Shown here in pieces: positions 33,364 to 42,056 of a stretch of 64,000 nucleotides of DNA. The notes beneath the pieces were generated by a model. The model was not told where the DNA came from and did not search any database. It worked only from the letters and a program-made list of their open reading frames with translations. The position numbers and the translations under genes were made by a program. This DNA is from Pseudomonas sp. MF4836 (lineage in GTDB: Bacteria; Pseudomonadota; Gammaproteobacteria; Pseudomonadales; Pseudomonadaceae). Each line of letters opens with the position of its first letter. Within the stretch, counting starts at the first letter, position 1. The stretch covers positions 186,001 to 250,000 of the forward strand of contig NZ_MVOL01000007.1 in NCBI RefSeq assembly GCF_002018875.1, read 5' to 3'.

Positions 33364-35032
33364 ATGCCTGGGATTTGTCCTCGGCGGGCCGGAGATTGAG
33401 CGCCGCCTGCACCGTGTCATCGACACTGGTGCCGCTGATCAGCACCCCGAGGGCCTCGGTCGAAGGCAGCGCAAGCAAGGCGGCCCGCGCCCTGTGCTTG
33501 ACCCGGGCCAGGGCCAGGCCCTTGTGTTCCTGGCTGACCCGCAGAAAGAAATCGTCCAGGACCTCGATACTGGTGCCGTCCAGGTTGGGGGATTCCTCCA
33601 GGCTCAGCACCACCGTGTGCACCGGCGCCTCGGCATGCCGGATCAGCCGTAGCGCACCGCCCAGGATCCGTTCCGCGTTGGCAAAGAACAACGCCTCGCT
33701 CGGCCGCAGGATCAACACCCCGGGGACTTGCCGGGCCTGGGGATGGCGATTGAGGTCGACAAAATCATGCCCGCTGCCCAACTGCCCGAGAATCTGGATA
33801 TCCGCCCCCGAAAGCTGGCGCAGCATCAGCACGATACTCACCCCGACCGCCATCAGCAGGCCGTCCAGCACCCCCAGCACCAACACCGCGGCCACCGCGC
33901 AGATCACCAGCAGCCGGTCGCGACGCCAGATGAAATAACGCCCCAGGGGCTCCAGACTCAGGCCTCGCCCCAGGGCGTGAATCACGATCGCCGCCAGCAC
34001 CGGCTCCGGGGTCAGGGCGATATAGGGCAATACCGTCAGCACGATCACCAGCATCACCAGTGCCGCCGTCAGCCCCGCCAGGCGCGAGGTGGCGCCGGCA
34101 GCTTCGTTGGCCGAGGTCGCGGAATAACCGGCGCCGACCGGCATCCCGTGAAACAGCCCCGAGAGCAGGTTGGACGCGCCCAGGGCCAGCAGGTCTCGGT
34201 TGGACGACACCCGGTCGCCGTGCTTCAGGGCAAATGAGCTGATGGAGCCATAGGACTCGGCATACAGGATCATCACCATGGCAAAGCCCAGCTCCCCCAG
34301 GCGCAACCAGTCGGCAAACGGCAGCACCGGCAGGTTCGGCACTTCCAGCTTGAGTTCAATCACCCCGATCAGCTTGACCCCGTGGGCCTCGAGGTCCAGC
34401 CACTGCCCGGCGGCGATGCCGAGGATTACCACCAGCAACCCGCCCGGCAGGTAGCGAATCCGCCCGCACAGCCAAAGCACCAGCAACGCGGTGAGCGCCA
34501 CGGCGGCGCCGGCCCAGTTCCACTGCGGCAGTTGCTCCAGCAACTGCGGCAGGAACCGCACCAGGTTGGGGTCCGTGAGGTGGACCCCGACCACGCTGGC
34601 CACCTGCTTCATGACGATGGTCAGGGCCAGGCCGAAGGCAAAGCCGCGCAGCACCGGCTTGGCGATAAAGGCCGTGACCCCGCCCAGGCGGAACAATCCG
34701 GCCAGGACGAAGAAGCCGCCGGTCAACAGCACCAGCGCAAACGCCAGGCTCATGCGCAAGGCACTGTCACCGCCGGCCAGAGACAGGGTCGCCGCCGCGA
34801 GCACGGCCGCGGAAGAAGAGGTCGCGGAGACAATCGCAAACCGGCTGTTACCCAGCAGGCCATAACACAGCAGGCCGGCAAACAGGGCAATCACCCCGGC
34901 CTGGGGCGGCAAGGCGGCGATGCTCGAATAGGCAACCGCCTCGGGCAGTAACAGGCCGGCAATGGACAGGCCGGCCAGCAGGTCACGGGAGCGTTCCGGA
35001 CGCTGGACAACAGGGAGTTCGGGAGACGGCAA
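33362..35032 (-). CDS. SulP family anion transporter with STAS domain
   Basis: A SulP/SLC26 permease of about 556 residues. Some 12-14 membrane helices begin RDLLAGLSIAGLLLPEAVAYS, the SulP signature, and a C-terminal STAS domain (about 440-550: PGVLILRPSEALFFANAERI, DGTSIEVLDDF) follows. The family carries sulfate, bicarbonate or dicarboxylates; substrate is not assigned. No ATG is available: TTG at 35032 (before PSPELPVV) or TTG at 35068 are candidates, and neither has a strong ribosome site. Confidence 0.88.
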   Translation of the reverse strand: MPSPELPVVQRPERSRDLLAGLSIAGLLLPEAVAYSSIAALPPQAGVIALFAGLLCYGLLGNSRFAIVSATSSSAAVLAAATLSLAGGDSALRMSLAFALVLLTGGFFVLAGLFRLGGVTAFIAKPVLRGFAFGLALTIVMKQVASVVGVHLTDPNLVRFLPQLLEQLPQWNWAGAAVALTALLVLWLCGRIRYLPGGLLVVILGIAAGQWLDLEAHGVKLIGVIELKLEVPNLPVLPFADWLRLGELGFAMVMILYAESYGSISSFALKHGDRVSSNRDLLALGASNLLSGLFHGMPVGAGYSATSANEAAGATSRLAGLTAALVMLVIVLTVLPYIALTPEPVLAAIVIHALGRGLSLEPLGRYFIWRRDRLLVICAVAAVLVLGVLDGLLMAVGVSIVLMLRQLSGADIQILGQLGSGHDFVDLNRHPQARQVPGVLILRPSEALFFANAERILGGALRLIRHAEAPVHTVVLSLEESPNLDGTSIEVLDDFFLRVSQEHKGLALARVKHRARAALLALPSTEALGVLISGTSVDDTVQAALNLRPAEDKSQA

Positions 35033-35150
35033 GGCGATGCAATCCTGGAGGTCGATCGTGGCCCCCAAGCTTAGTCGCTATCGCGGCAAGACTCTTGATA
35101 TCAATCAGATATCTCGGCGAGCGTGCCTATGTCGCGCCTTGTTCCAGGCA

Positions 35151-35184
35151 AAAAAAACCGCCCCGGGCGGCAACCCGGGGCGGT
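35151..35184 (-). terminator. Rho-independent terminator of the amino acid permease gene
   Basis: ACCGCCCCGGG/CCCGGGGCGGT stem (35157-35167 with 35174-35184) followed on the minus strand by seven T. Confidence 0.92.
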
Positions 35185-35201
35185 CAGTGGAGCTCGGCAG
35201 A

Positions 35202-36482
35202 TCAGACGCTCAGGGAATACACCAGCGCCGAGATCGCCACCAGGCCGACCAGGGTCACGAAGACATTGGAAGCCTGACCGCGATAACGAGCCATGGCCGG
35301 CACCTTGTGGATGGCGTACATCGGCATCAGGAACAGGATCGTCGCGATCACCGGGCCGCCCATGGTCTCGATCATCGTCAGGATGCTCGGGTTGAGGGTC
35401 GCCACGGCCCAGCAGATCACCAGCATGAAAGCGGCGGTGACCCGGTCCAGGGTTTTCGATCCCGGGCGCCGGCCGCTCTTGCCGATCAGGCCCTTGAGGC
35501 CTTCGCTGGCACCGATGTAGTGGCCGAGGAAGGACTTGGCAATGGCCACGAACGCAATCAACGGCGCGGCGAATTCGATGGTCGGGTTGTTGAAGTGGTT
35601 GGCCAGGTAGGACAGGATCGACAGGTTCTGGACCTTGGCTTCGGCCAGTTGCGCCGGCGACAGGGTCAGCACGCAACTGAAGACGAAGAACAGCACCATG
35701 CCCACCATCAACAGGTGGGCGCGGGACAGGATCTGCGAGCTGCGCTGTTCGGCGTGTTCGCCATAGCGGCGCTTCTGGTCCACGGCAAAGGCCGAGATGA
35801 TCGGCGAATGGTTGAACGAAAACACCATCACCGGAATCGCCAGCCACAGGGTATGCAGGAAGGCCGAAGGCGCGGGGACATCGCTGACGGTGGCGAGGAT
35901 GCCGCCATTCCAGTGCGGGATCAGGAACACCGCCAGGAACAGCAAGGCAACGATGAACGGATAGACCATCAGGCTCATGGCCTTGACGATCACCTGCTCG
36001 CCACAGCGCACCACCGCCAGCAGGCCAAAAATCAGCAGCAGGGCCAGGATCGCCCGGGGCGGCGGCGCGATGTGCAGCTGGTGGGTCATGAAGCTGTCGA
36101 CGGTATTGGTCAGGGCCACGCTGTAGATCAGCAGGATCGGGAAGATCGCGAGGAAGTACAGGAGCGTGATCAATGCGCCGGCGGTGAGCCCGAAATGCTC
36201 TTCCACCACGTCAGTGATGTCCGCACCGTCACGCCCGGAAAGCACGAAGCGGGTCAGGCCCCGGTGGGCGTAGAAAGTCATGGGGAATGCCAGCAGCGCC
36301 AGGATCAGCAGCGGCCAGAAACCGCCCAGGCCCGCGTTGATGGGCAGAAACAGGGTACCCGCACCGATGGCGGTGCCGAACAGGCCCAGCATCCAGGTGG
36401 TGTCATGGCGATCCCAGCGACTGAGGGTCGCTGGGGCTGCCGCTTCAAAGCGTTGATCAACGCTATTGGCCTGATCATTCAT
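35202..36482 (-). CDS. Hydroxy/aromatic amino acid permease (serine/threonine transporter, SdaC/TdcC-like)
   Basis: A 426-residue HAAAP-family permease with 11 predicted helices. GLFGTAIGAGTLFLPINAGLGG near the N-terminus is the family signature, and the HWNGGILATV and FSFNHSPIISAFAVDQKRRYG blocks are those of SdaC/TdcC-type Ser/Thr:H+ or Na+ symporters. Start ATG at 36482, ten bases after GGAG; an upstream in-frame ATG at about 36509 is possible. Single gene with its own terminator. Serine or threonine is the likely substrate from family. Confidence 0.88.
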   Translation of the reverse strand: MNDQANSVDQRFEAAAPATLSRWDRHDTTWMLGLFGTAIGAGTLFLPINAGLGGFWPLLILALLAFPMTFYAHRGLTRFVLSGRDGADITDVVEEHFGLTAGALITLLYFLAIFPILLIYSVALTNTVDSFMTHQLHIAPPPRAILALLLIFGLLAVVRCGEQVIVKAMSLMVYPFIVALLFLAVFLIPHWNGGILATVSDVPAPSAFLHTLWLAIPVMVFSFNHSPIISAFAVDQKRRYGEHAEQRSSQILSRAHLLMVGMVLFFVFSCVLTLSPAQLAEAKVQNLSILSYLANHFNNPTIEFAAPLIAFVAIAKSFLGHYIGASEGLKGLIGKSGRRPGSKTLDRVTAAFMLVICWAVATLNPSILTMIETMGGPVIATILFLMPMYAIHKVPAMARYRGQASNVFVTLVGLVAISALVYSLSV

Positions 36483-36640
36483 CCGGTCGGATCTCCGCAT
36501 TCCGGTCATTTGCCACTCGGCCAGGACGAGTCGGAAAACCCGACAGGCAGCGCCCTGGTCGAAACAGGGGCGCGATTGTCCGGGATTCGGTAACAGAAGC
36601 AAAGACTTAGCTGAGGAACGGTGTATTTGCCGGCATGGCT

Positions 36641-36764
36641 ATAGCCGCTGCCGACGGCTCGGGCCGCGTTCGGACGCTGGCCATCAGCAGCAACGTGTCC
36701 ATACCTGACACTCCACGGCGCCCGCTCCGACCAGCGCAGCCTCGCGGGCTCGGCAGCGGCTACA
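36641..36764. repeat. Inverted REP pair
   Basis: Left end ATAGCCGCTGCC, right end GGCAGCGGCTACA. It is the first part of the 511-base gap between the permease and the isochorismatase-type gene; the second part holds a promoter, a leader ORF and a terminator. Confidence 0.72.
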
Positions 36765-36792
36765 GGGACCAGTGTGAATGGCGCGCGCGACG

Positions 36793-36822
36793 TTGACAGC
36801 CCTGGGGCGACGACGGCATGAT
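36793..36822 (+). promoter_or_regulatory. Promoter ahead of the leader ORF
   Basis: Consensus -35 TTGACA (36793-36798), 18 bases, -10-like CATGAT (36817-36822). The predicted start is within a few bases of the leader ATG at 36831, so that ORF could be translated leaderless. Confidence 0.45.
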
Positions 36823-36830
36823 CGGACCCC

Positions 36831-36908
36831 ATGAATATTTACGCGCTCAACCCCACCTCCACCACCACGACTGCCTTCGGCGGGTCGGATGGTGGCTGCG
36901 AGAGTTGA
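36831..36908 (+). CDS. 25-codon Thr-rich leader ORF (candidate attenuator peptide)
   Basis: Encodes MNIYALNPTSTTTTAFGG then SDGGCES, with five Thr in six codons (TSTTTT). It is followed at once by a hairpin and a terminator, and GGCGGG inside it (36879-36884) can pair with CCCGCC (36932-36937) of the terminator's left arm. That is the arrangement of transcription attenuators. No comparison to known leaders was possible. Confidence 0.45.
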   Translation: MNIYALNPTSTTTTAFGGSDGGCES

Positions 36909-36926
36909 ATACAGCGCAGTGACACC

Positions 36927-36959
36927 AAGGCCCCGCCAGCGATGGACGGGGCCTTTTGT
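36927..36959 (+). terminator. Candidate attenuator terminator
   Basis: AAGGCCCCG (36927-36935) pairs with CGGGGCCTT (36947-36955), followed by TTTTGTTT. It lies between the leader ORF and the gene starting at 36994. An upstream stem CTGCG/CGCAG could compete. Confidence 0.75.
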
Positions 36960-36993
36960 TTCTCCGTCCAGCTGGCTTTCAAGGAGAAACACC

Positions 36994-37536
36994 ATGCCAT
37001 CAGCCCAAGCCAAGCGCCCCGCCCTGCTGGTCGTCGACATGCAAGTCGGACTGTTCAACGGCCCGGACAAACCTTTCGAACGCGAACGCGTACTGGAAAA
37101 CATCAACCAACTGATCCGCCGCGCCCGCCAGGCCGGCGTGCCGATCTTCGCCGTGCGCCACACCGGCCCGGCCGAGTCGCCCATTCATGCCGGCAGCCCG
37201 TTGTGGCAGTTGCTGCCGACACTGGAGCTGGATGAGCAACACGACACCCTGTTCGACAAGACCCGCCCCAACTGCTTCTTCGGCACCGAACTGGCCGAGC
37301 GCCTGCACGCTGCCGACATCGGCCAACTGGTGATCGTCGGCATGAAGACTCAATACTGCATCGACAGCACCTGCCGCGCCGCCGCAGACCTGGGTTTTGC
37401 GCCCGTGCTGGTAGCCGATGCCCACACTTGCATGGACACTCCCGTGCTGACGGCCAAGGCGATCATCGATCACCACAACGCCACCCTCAACGGTGCCTTC
37501 GTACGCCTGGAAAACACCGTGGATATCGCGTTCTGA
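36994..37536 (+). CDS. Isochorismatase-superfamily cysteine hydrolase
   Basis: A 180-residue hydrolase with the family triad: Asp in ALLVVDMQVG, Lys in DTLFDKTRPNCF and the nucleophile Cys in GMKTQYCIDSTCRAA. PncA, YecD and related amidases share this fold; the substrate is open. AAGGAG precedes the ATG at 36994. Transcription seems to pass a leader terminator first, suggesting attenuation. Ends at a clear terminator, so it is monocistronic. Confidence 0.9.
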   Translation: MPSAQAKRPALLVVDMQVGLFNGPDKPFERERVLENINQLIRRARQAGVPIFAVRHTGPAESPIHAGSPLWQLLPTLELDEQHDTLFDKTRPNCFFGTELAERLHAADIGQLVIVGMKTQYCIDSTCRAAADLGFAPVLVADAHTCMDTPVLTAKAIIDHHNATLNGAFVRLENTVDIAF

Positions 37537-37549
37537 CGCCACCCTGATC

Positions 37550-37573
37550 AGCCCGCCGCCCTGGCGGGCTTTT
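37550..37573 (+). terminator. Rho-independent terminator
   Basis: AGCCCGCC/GGCGGGCT stem (37550-37557 with 37563-37570) with a 5-nt loop and TTTT tail. Confidence 0.88.
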
Positions 37574-37689
37574 CCTCAAGACCTGATTGCGAGGCCTCTG
37601 GCCTGAACCTTTGCGCACCGACGGCGATTGCCAAAAGCCCCTCCAACCAGCACTCTTGAGCGCCCTGTCCTCCGCCTCAGGAACCCGCC

Positions 37690-38640
37690 ATGCCCGCCAC
37701 TGTTCTGGTCCTGGTTGAAACCATCAACGAATACCTGCCAATTCTCGAAGCCCAAGGCTTTCACCTGATCCTCGCACCCACGCCCAGTGAGCGCGCCCAA
37801 GCCATCAAGACCCATGCCGGGCAGATCAACGCCGTGCTGACCCGTGGTCCGCTGGGCCTGCATGCCGAAGAAATCGCCGCCTTGCCGCACCTGGAAATCA
37901 TCTGCGTGATCGGCGCCGGTTATGAACAGGTCGACCTGCAGGCCGCCAGCAACCGCGGAATTGCCGTGACCAATGGCGCCGGAGTCAACGCCTCGTCGGT
38001 GGCCGACCATGCCCTGGCGCTGCTGCTGAGCCTGGTGCGTGACATTCCCCGGGCCGATGCCGCTGTGCGCCGTGGCGAATGGCCCAAGGTCATGCGCCCG
38101 TCCCTGGCCGGCAAACGCCTGGGGATTCTCGGCCTGGGCGCGGTGGGCCTGGCCATCGCCAAACGCTGCGCCCTGGGCTTTGACATGAGCGTGAGCTACC
38201 ACAACCGCCGGCCGCGCACCGACCTGCCCTACCACTATTGCGAAACCCCGGCCGAGCTGGCGCGCCAATCGGATTACCTGGTCATCGCCACCCCGGGCGG
38301 CACCGACACCCGGCAGTTGATCGACAAACAGGTGCTGGCGGCCCTCGGGCCCGATGGTTTTCTGGTGAACATCGCCCGCGCCAGCGTGGTCGATACCGCC
38401 GCCCTGCTGCACGCCCTGGAGCAGCGCAGCATCGCCGGCGCGGCCCTCGATGTGTTCGATCACGAGCCCCAGGTTCCCGAGGAGTTGAAGGGGCTGCACA
38501 ACGTGGTGCTGACGCCCCATGTCGCCGGCCATTCGCCGGAAGCCGCCCGCGACACTGTGGAAATGGTCGGTAAAAACCTGCGGGCCTACTTCTCCGGCCA
38601 ACCCTTGCTGACGCCCCTCACCCTGCCTGCGCCGAACTGA
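37690..38640 (+). CDS. D-isomer-specific 2-hydroxyacid dehydrogenase
   Basis: A 316-residue NAD(P)-dependent dehydrogenase of the hydroxypyruvate/glyoxylate reductase type. The Rossmann loop is LGILGLGAVGLAIA; the catalytic Arg, Glu and His are in NIARASVVD, VFDHEP and TPHVAGHS. The Rossmann strand ends in SYHNRRPR, with an Arg pair that would favour NADPH (inference). Start ATG at 37690 after AGGAACCCGCC. The substrate is likely a short 2-ketoacid such as glyoxylate or hydroxypyruvate. Confidence 0.9.
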   Translation: MPATVLVLVETINEYLPILEAQGFHLILAPTPSERAQAIKTHAGQINAVLTRGPLGLHAEEIAALPHLEIICVIGAGYEQVDLQAASNRGIAVTNGAGVNASSVADHALALLLSLVRDIPRADAAVRRGEWPKVMRPSLAGKRLGILGLGAVGLAIAKRCALGFDMSVSYHNRRPRTDLPYHYCETPAELARQSDYLVIATPGGTDTRQLIDKQVLAALGPDGFLVNIARASVVDTAALLHALEQRSIAGAALDVFDHEPQVPEELKGLHNVVLTPHVAGHSPEAARDTVEMVGKNLRAYFSGQPLLTPLTLPAPN

Positions 38641-38751
38641 ACTAGAGTCAGGCCTGGGGTTTTCAAACGCTTGTATCAAAAGCAATGATTGCCCGGCAAC
38701 ACGCTCACCTATAAAGGCCCGCCACGATTGTGGCGGCCCGGTGTGCGCATT

Positions 38752-38768
38752 AGATTAGCCAATAATCT
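38752..38768. promoter_or_regulatory. Palindrome upstream of the APH-like gene
   Basis: AGATTA-GCCAA-TAATCT is a perfect inverted repeat 31 bases before the start codon at 38800. An extra hairpin CCGCCAC/GTGGCGG lies at 38719-38736. Candidate operator. Confidence 0.35.
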
Positions 38769-38799
38769 CTGGCCTCCAGAATAAGCAGAAGGGATAAGC

Positions 38800-39867
38800 A
38801 TGGCGCTTACTGACCAGTCCACCCGTACTCGTTCCGGCGAAGAACTTGATGCCAACCTGATCGATCCGTACCTCAAGGCGCATATTCCAGGCCTTAGCGG
38901 TACACCGCAGATCAGCCAGTTTCCGGGCGGCGCTTCGAACCTCACCTACTTGCTGGAATACCCGGAACAGGAGTTCGTCCTGCGCCGCCCGCCCTTCGGC
39001 CACAAGGCCAAGTCGGCCCATGACATGGGCCGCGAGTACCGCATTCTCAATCAGCTCAAAGACGGTTTCCCCTACTGCCCCAAAGCCTATGTGCACTGCA
39101 CCGATGAGTCGCTGATCGGCGCCGAGTTCTATGTGATGGAACGGGTCAAGGGCATCATCCTGCGCTCGGACCTGCCGCCGGAGCTGGGCCTGGACGCGAA
39201 CCAGACCCAAGCCCTGTGCAAGAGCTTTATCGACAAGTTCGTCGAACTGCATCGCGTGGACTACAACGCCTGCGGCCTGGCCGACCTGGGCAAGCCCGAA
39301 GGCTATGTCAAACGCCAGATCGGCGGCTGGAGCGACCGCTACGAGAAAGCCCTGACCCCGGACGCGCCGAAATGGGAAGCGGTGAAAGCCTGGCTCAACG
39401 ACAAGATGCCGGCCGACCACCCGACCTCGAGCATCGTGCATAACGACTACCGCTTCGACAACGTGATCCTCGACCCCGCCAACCCGATGCAGATCATCGG
39501 CGTGCTCGACTGGGAGCTGACCACCCTCGGCGATCCGCTGATGGACCTGGGCAACACCCTGGCCTACTGGATCGAAGCCGGCGACCCACCAGCAGTGCAA
39601 CTGATGCGCCGGCAACCGAGCAACGCCCCGGGCATGCTGACCCGCCAGCAGTTCGTCGATTACTACGCCGAGCGCTCAGGCATCGAGATTGGCAACTTCG
39701 ACTTCTATTACACCTACGGCCTGTTCCGCCTGGCGGGCATCGTGCAGCAGATCTACTACCGCTTCTTCCACGGTCAGACCCAGGACAAACGCTTCGCGCA
39801 GTTCATTCACATGAACAAACTGCTGGAGCAGATGAGCCTGCAAGTCATCCAGAAATCCAGCCTCTGA
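38800..39867 (+). CDS. Phosphotransferase family protein (APH/ACAD10-like kinase)
   Basis: A 355-residue aminoglycoside-phosphotransferase-fold protein of the group fused to acyl-CoA dehydrogenase in ACAD10/11. Brenner's motif is IVHNDYRFDNVIL (catalytic Asp), the metal Asp is in LDWELTTLGDPLMDLG, and the N-terminal glycine loop is FPGGASNLTYLL. ACAD10/11 kinases phosphorylate 4-hydroxyacyl-CoA in lipid breakdown; that role is possible here given the SDR next to it. Start ATG at 38800. Followed after 31 bases by the SDR, probably one operon. Confidence 0.88.
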   Translation: MALTDQSTRTRSGEELDANLIDPYLKAHIPGLSGTPQISQFPGGASNLTYLLEYPEQEFVLRRPPFGHKAKSAHDMGREYRILNQLKDGFPYCPKAYVHCTDESLIGAEFYVMERVKGIILRSDLPPELGLDANQTQALCKSFIDKFVELHRVDYNACGLADLGKPEGYVKRQIGGWSDRYEKALTPDAPKWEAVKAWLNDKMPADHPTSSIVHNDYRFDNVILDPANPMQIIGVLDWELTTLGDPLMDLGNTLAYWIEAGDPPAVQLMRRQPSNAPGMLTRQQFVDYYAERSGIEIGNFDFYYTYGLFRLAGIVQQIYYRFFHGQTQDKRFAQFIHMNKLLEQMSLQVIQKSSL

Positions 39868-39898
39868 TGGCGCCCCTCGCCTACAACAAGGAATAACC

Positions 39899-40666
39899 AT
39901 GTCCAAGACCCAGTTGTTCGACCTCGATGGCAAGATCGCTTTCGTTTCCGGCGCCAGCCGCGGTATCGGTGAAGCCATCGCCAAGCTTCTGGCCCAGCAA
40001 GGTGCCCACGTGATTGTGTCGAGCCGCAAGCTCGAAGGTTGCCAGCACGTGGCCGACGCCATCATTGCCGACGGCGGCAAGGCCACGGCGATTGCCTGCC
40101 ATATCGGGGAAATGGAGCAGATCAGCCAGGTTTTCGCCGGCATTCGCGAGCAATTCGGGCGCCTGGACATCCTGGTCAACAACGCGGCCACCAACCCGCA
40201 GTTCTGCAACGTGCTGGACACCGACCTGGGCGCGTTCCAGAAAACCGTCGACGTGAACATTCGCGGCTATTTCTTCATGTCGGTGGAAGCCGGCAAGCTG
40301 ATGCGCGACAACGGTGGCGGCAGCATCATCAACGTGGCGTCGATCAATGGCATATCGCCGGGGATCTTCCAGGGCATCTATTCGGTGACCAAGGCTGCGG
40401 TGATCAACATGACCAAGGTCTTCGCCAAGGAGTGCGCGCAGTTCGGCATCCGTTGCAACGCCCTGCTGCCGGGCCTGACCGACACCAAATTCGCCTCGGC
40501 CCTGGTGAAGAATGACGCCATCCTCAAGACCGCACTGGCGCAAATCCCCCTCAAGCGCGTGGCCGACCCCAGCGAAATGGCCGGCGCCGTGCTGTACCTG
40601 GCCAGCGATGCCTCCAGCTACACCACCGGCGTGGCCTTGAATGTGGATGGCGGGTTCCTTTCCTGA
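39899..40666 (+). CDS. Short-chain dehydrogenase/reductase
   Basis: A 255-residue classical SDR. The nucleotide loop is GASRGIG (18-24), the NNAA motif is at 94-97, and the catalytic Ser148, Tyr161 and Lys165 lie in NVASINGISP and YSVTK. VSSRKLEG after beta-2 suggests NADP(H). It is co-transcribed with the APH-like gene; the pairing points to processing of hydroxyacyl or related intermediates (inference). Ends just before a strong hairpin. Confidence 0.92.
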   Translation: MSKTQLFDLDGKIAFVSGASRGIGEAIAKLLAQQGAHVIVSSRKLEGCQHVADAIIADGGKATAIACHIGEMEQISQVFAGIREQFGRLDILVNNAATNPQFCNVLDTDLGAFQKTVDVNIRGYFFMSVEAGKLMRDNGGGSIINVASINGISPGIFQGIYSVTKAAVINMTKVFAKECAQFGIRCNALLPGLTDTKFASALVKNDAILKTALAQIPLKRVADPSEMAGAVLYLASDASSYTTGVALNVDGGFLS

Positions 40667-40710
40667 GTTCGTCTGCTGTCGGACGACACGACTCCATCTG
40701 AAAGACCATG

Positions 40711-40846
40711 GCGCCTGTTGCGGCCAGCGCAGCCTAGCACTTGTAACCGCTGCCGCTAGGCTGCGCTGGCCCTCCCGAACAACCCAATCACACTGAAATG
40801 CAATGGCGCCTGTTGCAGCCTCGCGGGCTCGGCAGCGGTTACTGGC
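40711..40846. repeat. REP cluster with a perfect 17-bp hairpin
   Basis: 40722-40738 (GGCCAGCGCAGCCTAGC) pairs perfectly with 40755-40771. A half-element follows, ending GGCAGCGGTTACTG. GGCGCCTGTTG occurs as a direct repeat at about 40710 and 40805. It may also end transcription of the SDR gene. The rest of this 271-base gap is described by the next entry. Confidence 0.75.
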
Positions 40847-40850
40847 GCGT

Positions 40851-40895
40851 GTGAATTTTTATTCCACGGATTGCAATTAGCGAATATTTATTCCA
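40851..40895 (+). promoter_or_regulatory. Tandem 16-bp sites ahead of the Gfo/Idh gene
   Basis: GTGAATTTTTATTCCA at 40851-40866 and GCGAATATTTATTCCA at 40880-40895 agree at 14 of 16 positions, and each is roughly palindromic (GAATA/TATTC). They are 29 bases apart, in an AT-rich region 43 bases before the start codon. Confidence 0.5.
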
Positions 40896-40937
40896 TAAAT
40901 AGCCCTTCTTAAAATAAAAATTCTGAAGGGCGCGGCT

Positions 40938-42047
40938 ATGCATGAGCTTGGAATTGGTCTGATCGGCACCGGCTTTATGGGCCGGGCCCACGCCTTGGCG
41001 TTTCGTCATGTAAGCGCGGTGTTCGAATTGCCCATGCGTCTGCACCTGGCCGCCCTGGCCGATGCCGATTGCCAGCGGGCCGAACACTGCGCGGCGGCCT
41101 GGGGTTTTGAGCGGGCCCACGGCGACTGGCAGCAGTTGATCGCCAACCCCAAGGTGCACCTGGTGGCCATCACCACCCCCAACCACCTGCACTTCCCCAT
41201 GGCGATGGCTGCGCTGGCGGCCGGCAAAGCGGTGTATTGCGAAAAGCCGCTGGCAGTCAGCGTCGAGCAGGCCGAACAGATGCAGCAGGCGGCCAAGGCT
41301 GCTGGCGTGGTGACTCGGGTCGGCTACAACTACCAGCACAACCCGATGATCGTCCGCGCTCGCGAGCTGATCGAGGTTGGCGAACTGGGGCAGTTGCTCA
41401 GCTTCCAGGGTGAGTTCAGCGAAGACTTCATGGCCGACTCGGCTTCGCCCTGGTCCTGGCGCTGCGACCCGCAGCACGCCGGCGGCGCCCTGGCCGACCT
41501 TGGCAGCCACCTGCTGGCCATGGCCCGCTACCTGATGGGCCCGGTCAGCGCCGTATGCGCCGACACCCAGACCGTGCACCGCCAGCGCCCGGCCAGCAAC
41601 GGCAGCCAGGAACAACGGCCGATTGCCGTGGACGATCAGGCCCACGCCCTGTTGCGTTTCGCCAACGGCGCCCGGGGGACGTTCAGCAGCAGTTGGCTCA
41701 AGCATGGCTACAAAAACCACCTGAGCTTCGAGATCAGCGGCACTCGCGGCACCCTGGCCTTCGACCAGGAACGACTCAACGAACTGCGGCTGTACCGTGC
41801 CGGCGAAGCAGGATTCCAGCGCCTGCTGGCCGGCCCCGACCTGCCCGGCTACGCCGCCTTCAGCCCCGCTCCCGGCCACCAGTTGGGTTACAACGAACTG
41901 AAGACCCTGGAGGTTCACGAGCTGCTGATGGCCGTAGCCGGCCAGGGCCTGGGCGGCACCGACTTCCAGGAGGCCTGGGAAGTCGAGCGCCTGGCCACGG
42001 CCATCCGCCTAGCGGCCCTGGAACAACGCTGGGTCAGCCTGCCGTAG
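40938..42047 (+). CDS. Gfo/Idh/MocA family oxidoreductase
   Basis: A 369-residue NAD(P)-dependent sugar or polyol dehydrogenase-like protein. The Rossmann loop is GLIGTGFMGRAHA, the CEKPLAVS motif carries the conserved Lys, and the C-terminal domain starts about residue 130 (VGYNYQHNPM, GGALADLGSHLLAMARY). Start ATG at 40938. No sugar transporter adjoins, so the substrate is open. Two tandem operator-like sites precede it. Its TAG stop lies inside a small REP remnant shared with the convergent gene. Confidence 0.9.
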   Translation: MHELGIGLIGTGFMGRAHALAFRHVSAVFELPMRLHLAALADADCQRAEHCAAAWGFERAHGDWQQLIANPKVHLVAITTPNHLHFPMAMAALAAGKAVYCEKPLAVSVEQAEQMQQAAKAAGVVTRVGYNYQHNPMIVRARELIEVGELGQLLSFQGEFSEDFMADSASPWSWRCDPQHAGGALADLGSHLLAMARYLMGPVSAVCADTQTVHRQRPASNGSQEQRPIAVDDQAHALLRFANGARGTFSSSWLKHGYKNHLSFEISGTRGTLAFDQERLNELRLYRAGEAGFQRLLAGPDLPGYAAFSPAPGHQLGYNELKTLEVHELLMAVAGQGLGGTDFQEAWEVERLATAIRLAALEQRWVSLP

Positions 42048-42056
42048 CGGCTACAG
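42042..42056. repeat. REP remnant supplying two stop codons
   Basis: CCGTAGCGGCTACAG is a near-palindrome. Its TAG ends the plus-strand gene at 42047 and its CTA gives the TAG of the minus-strand gene at 42051. Confidence 0.5.

Noticed and set aside
40711..40846. CRISPR-like or IS-derived repeats
   Set aside because: Repeats are REP palindromes of irregular spacing without spacers or a transposase.
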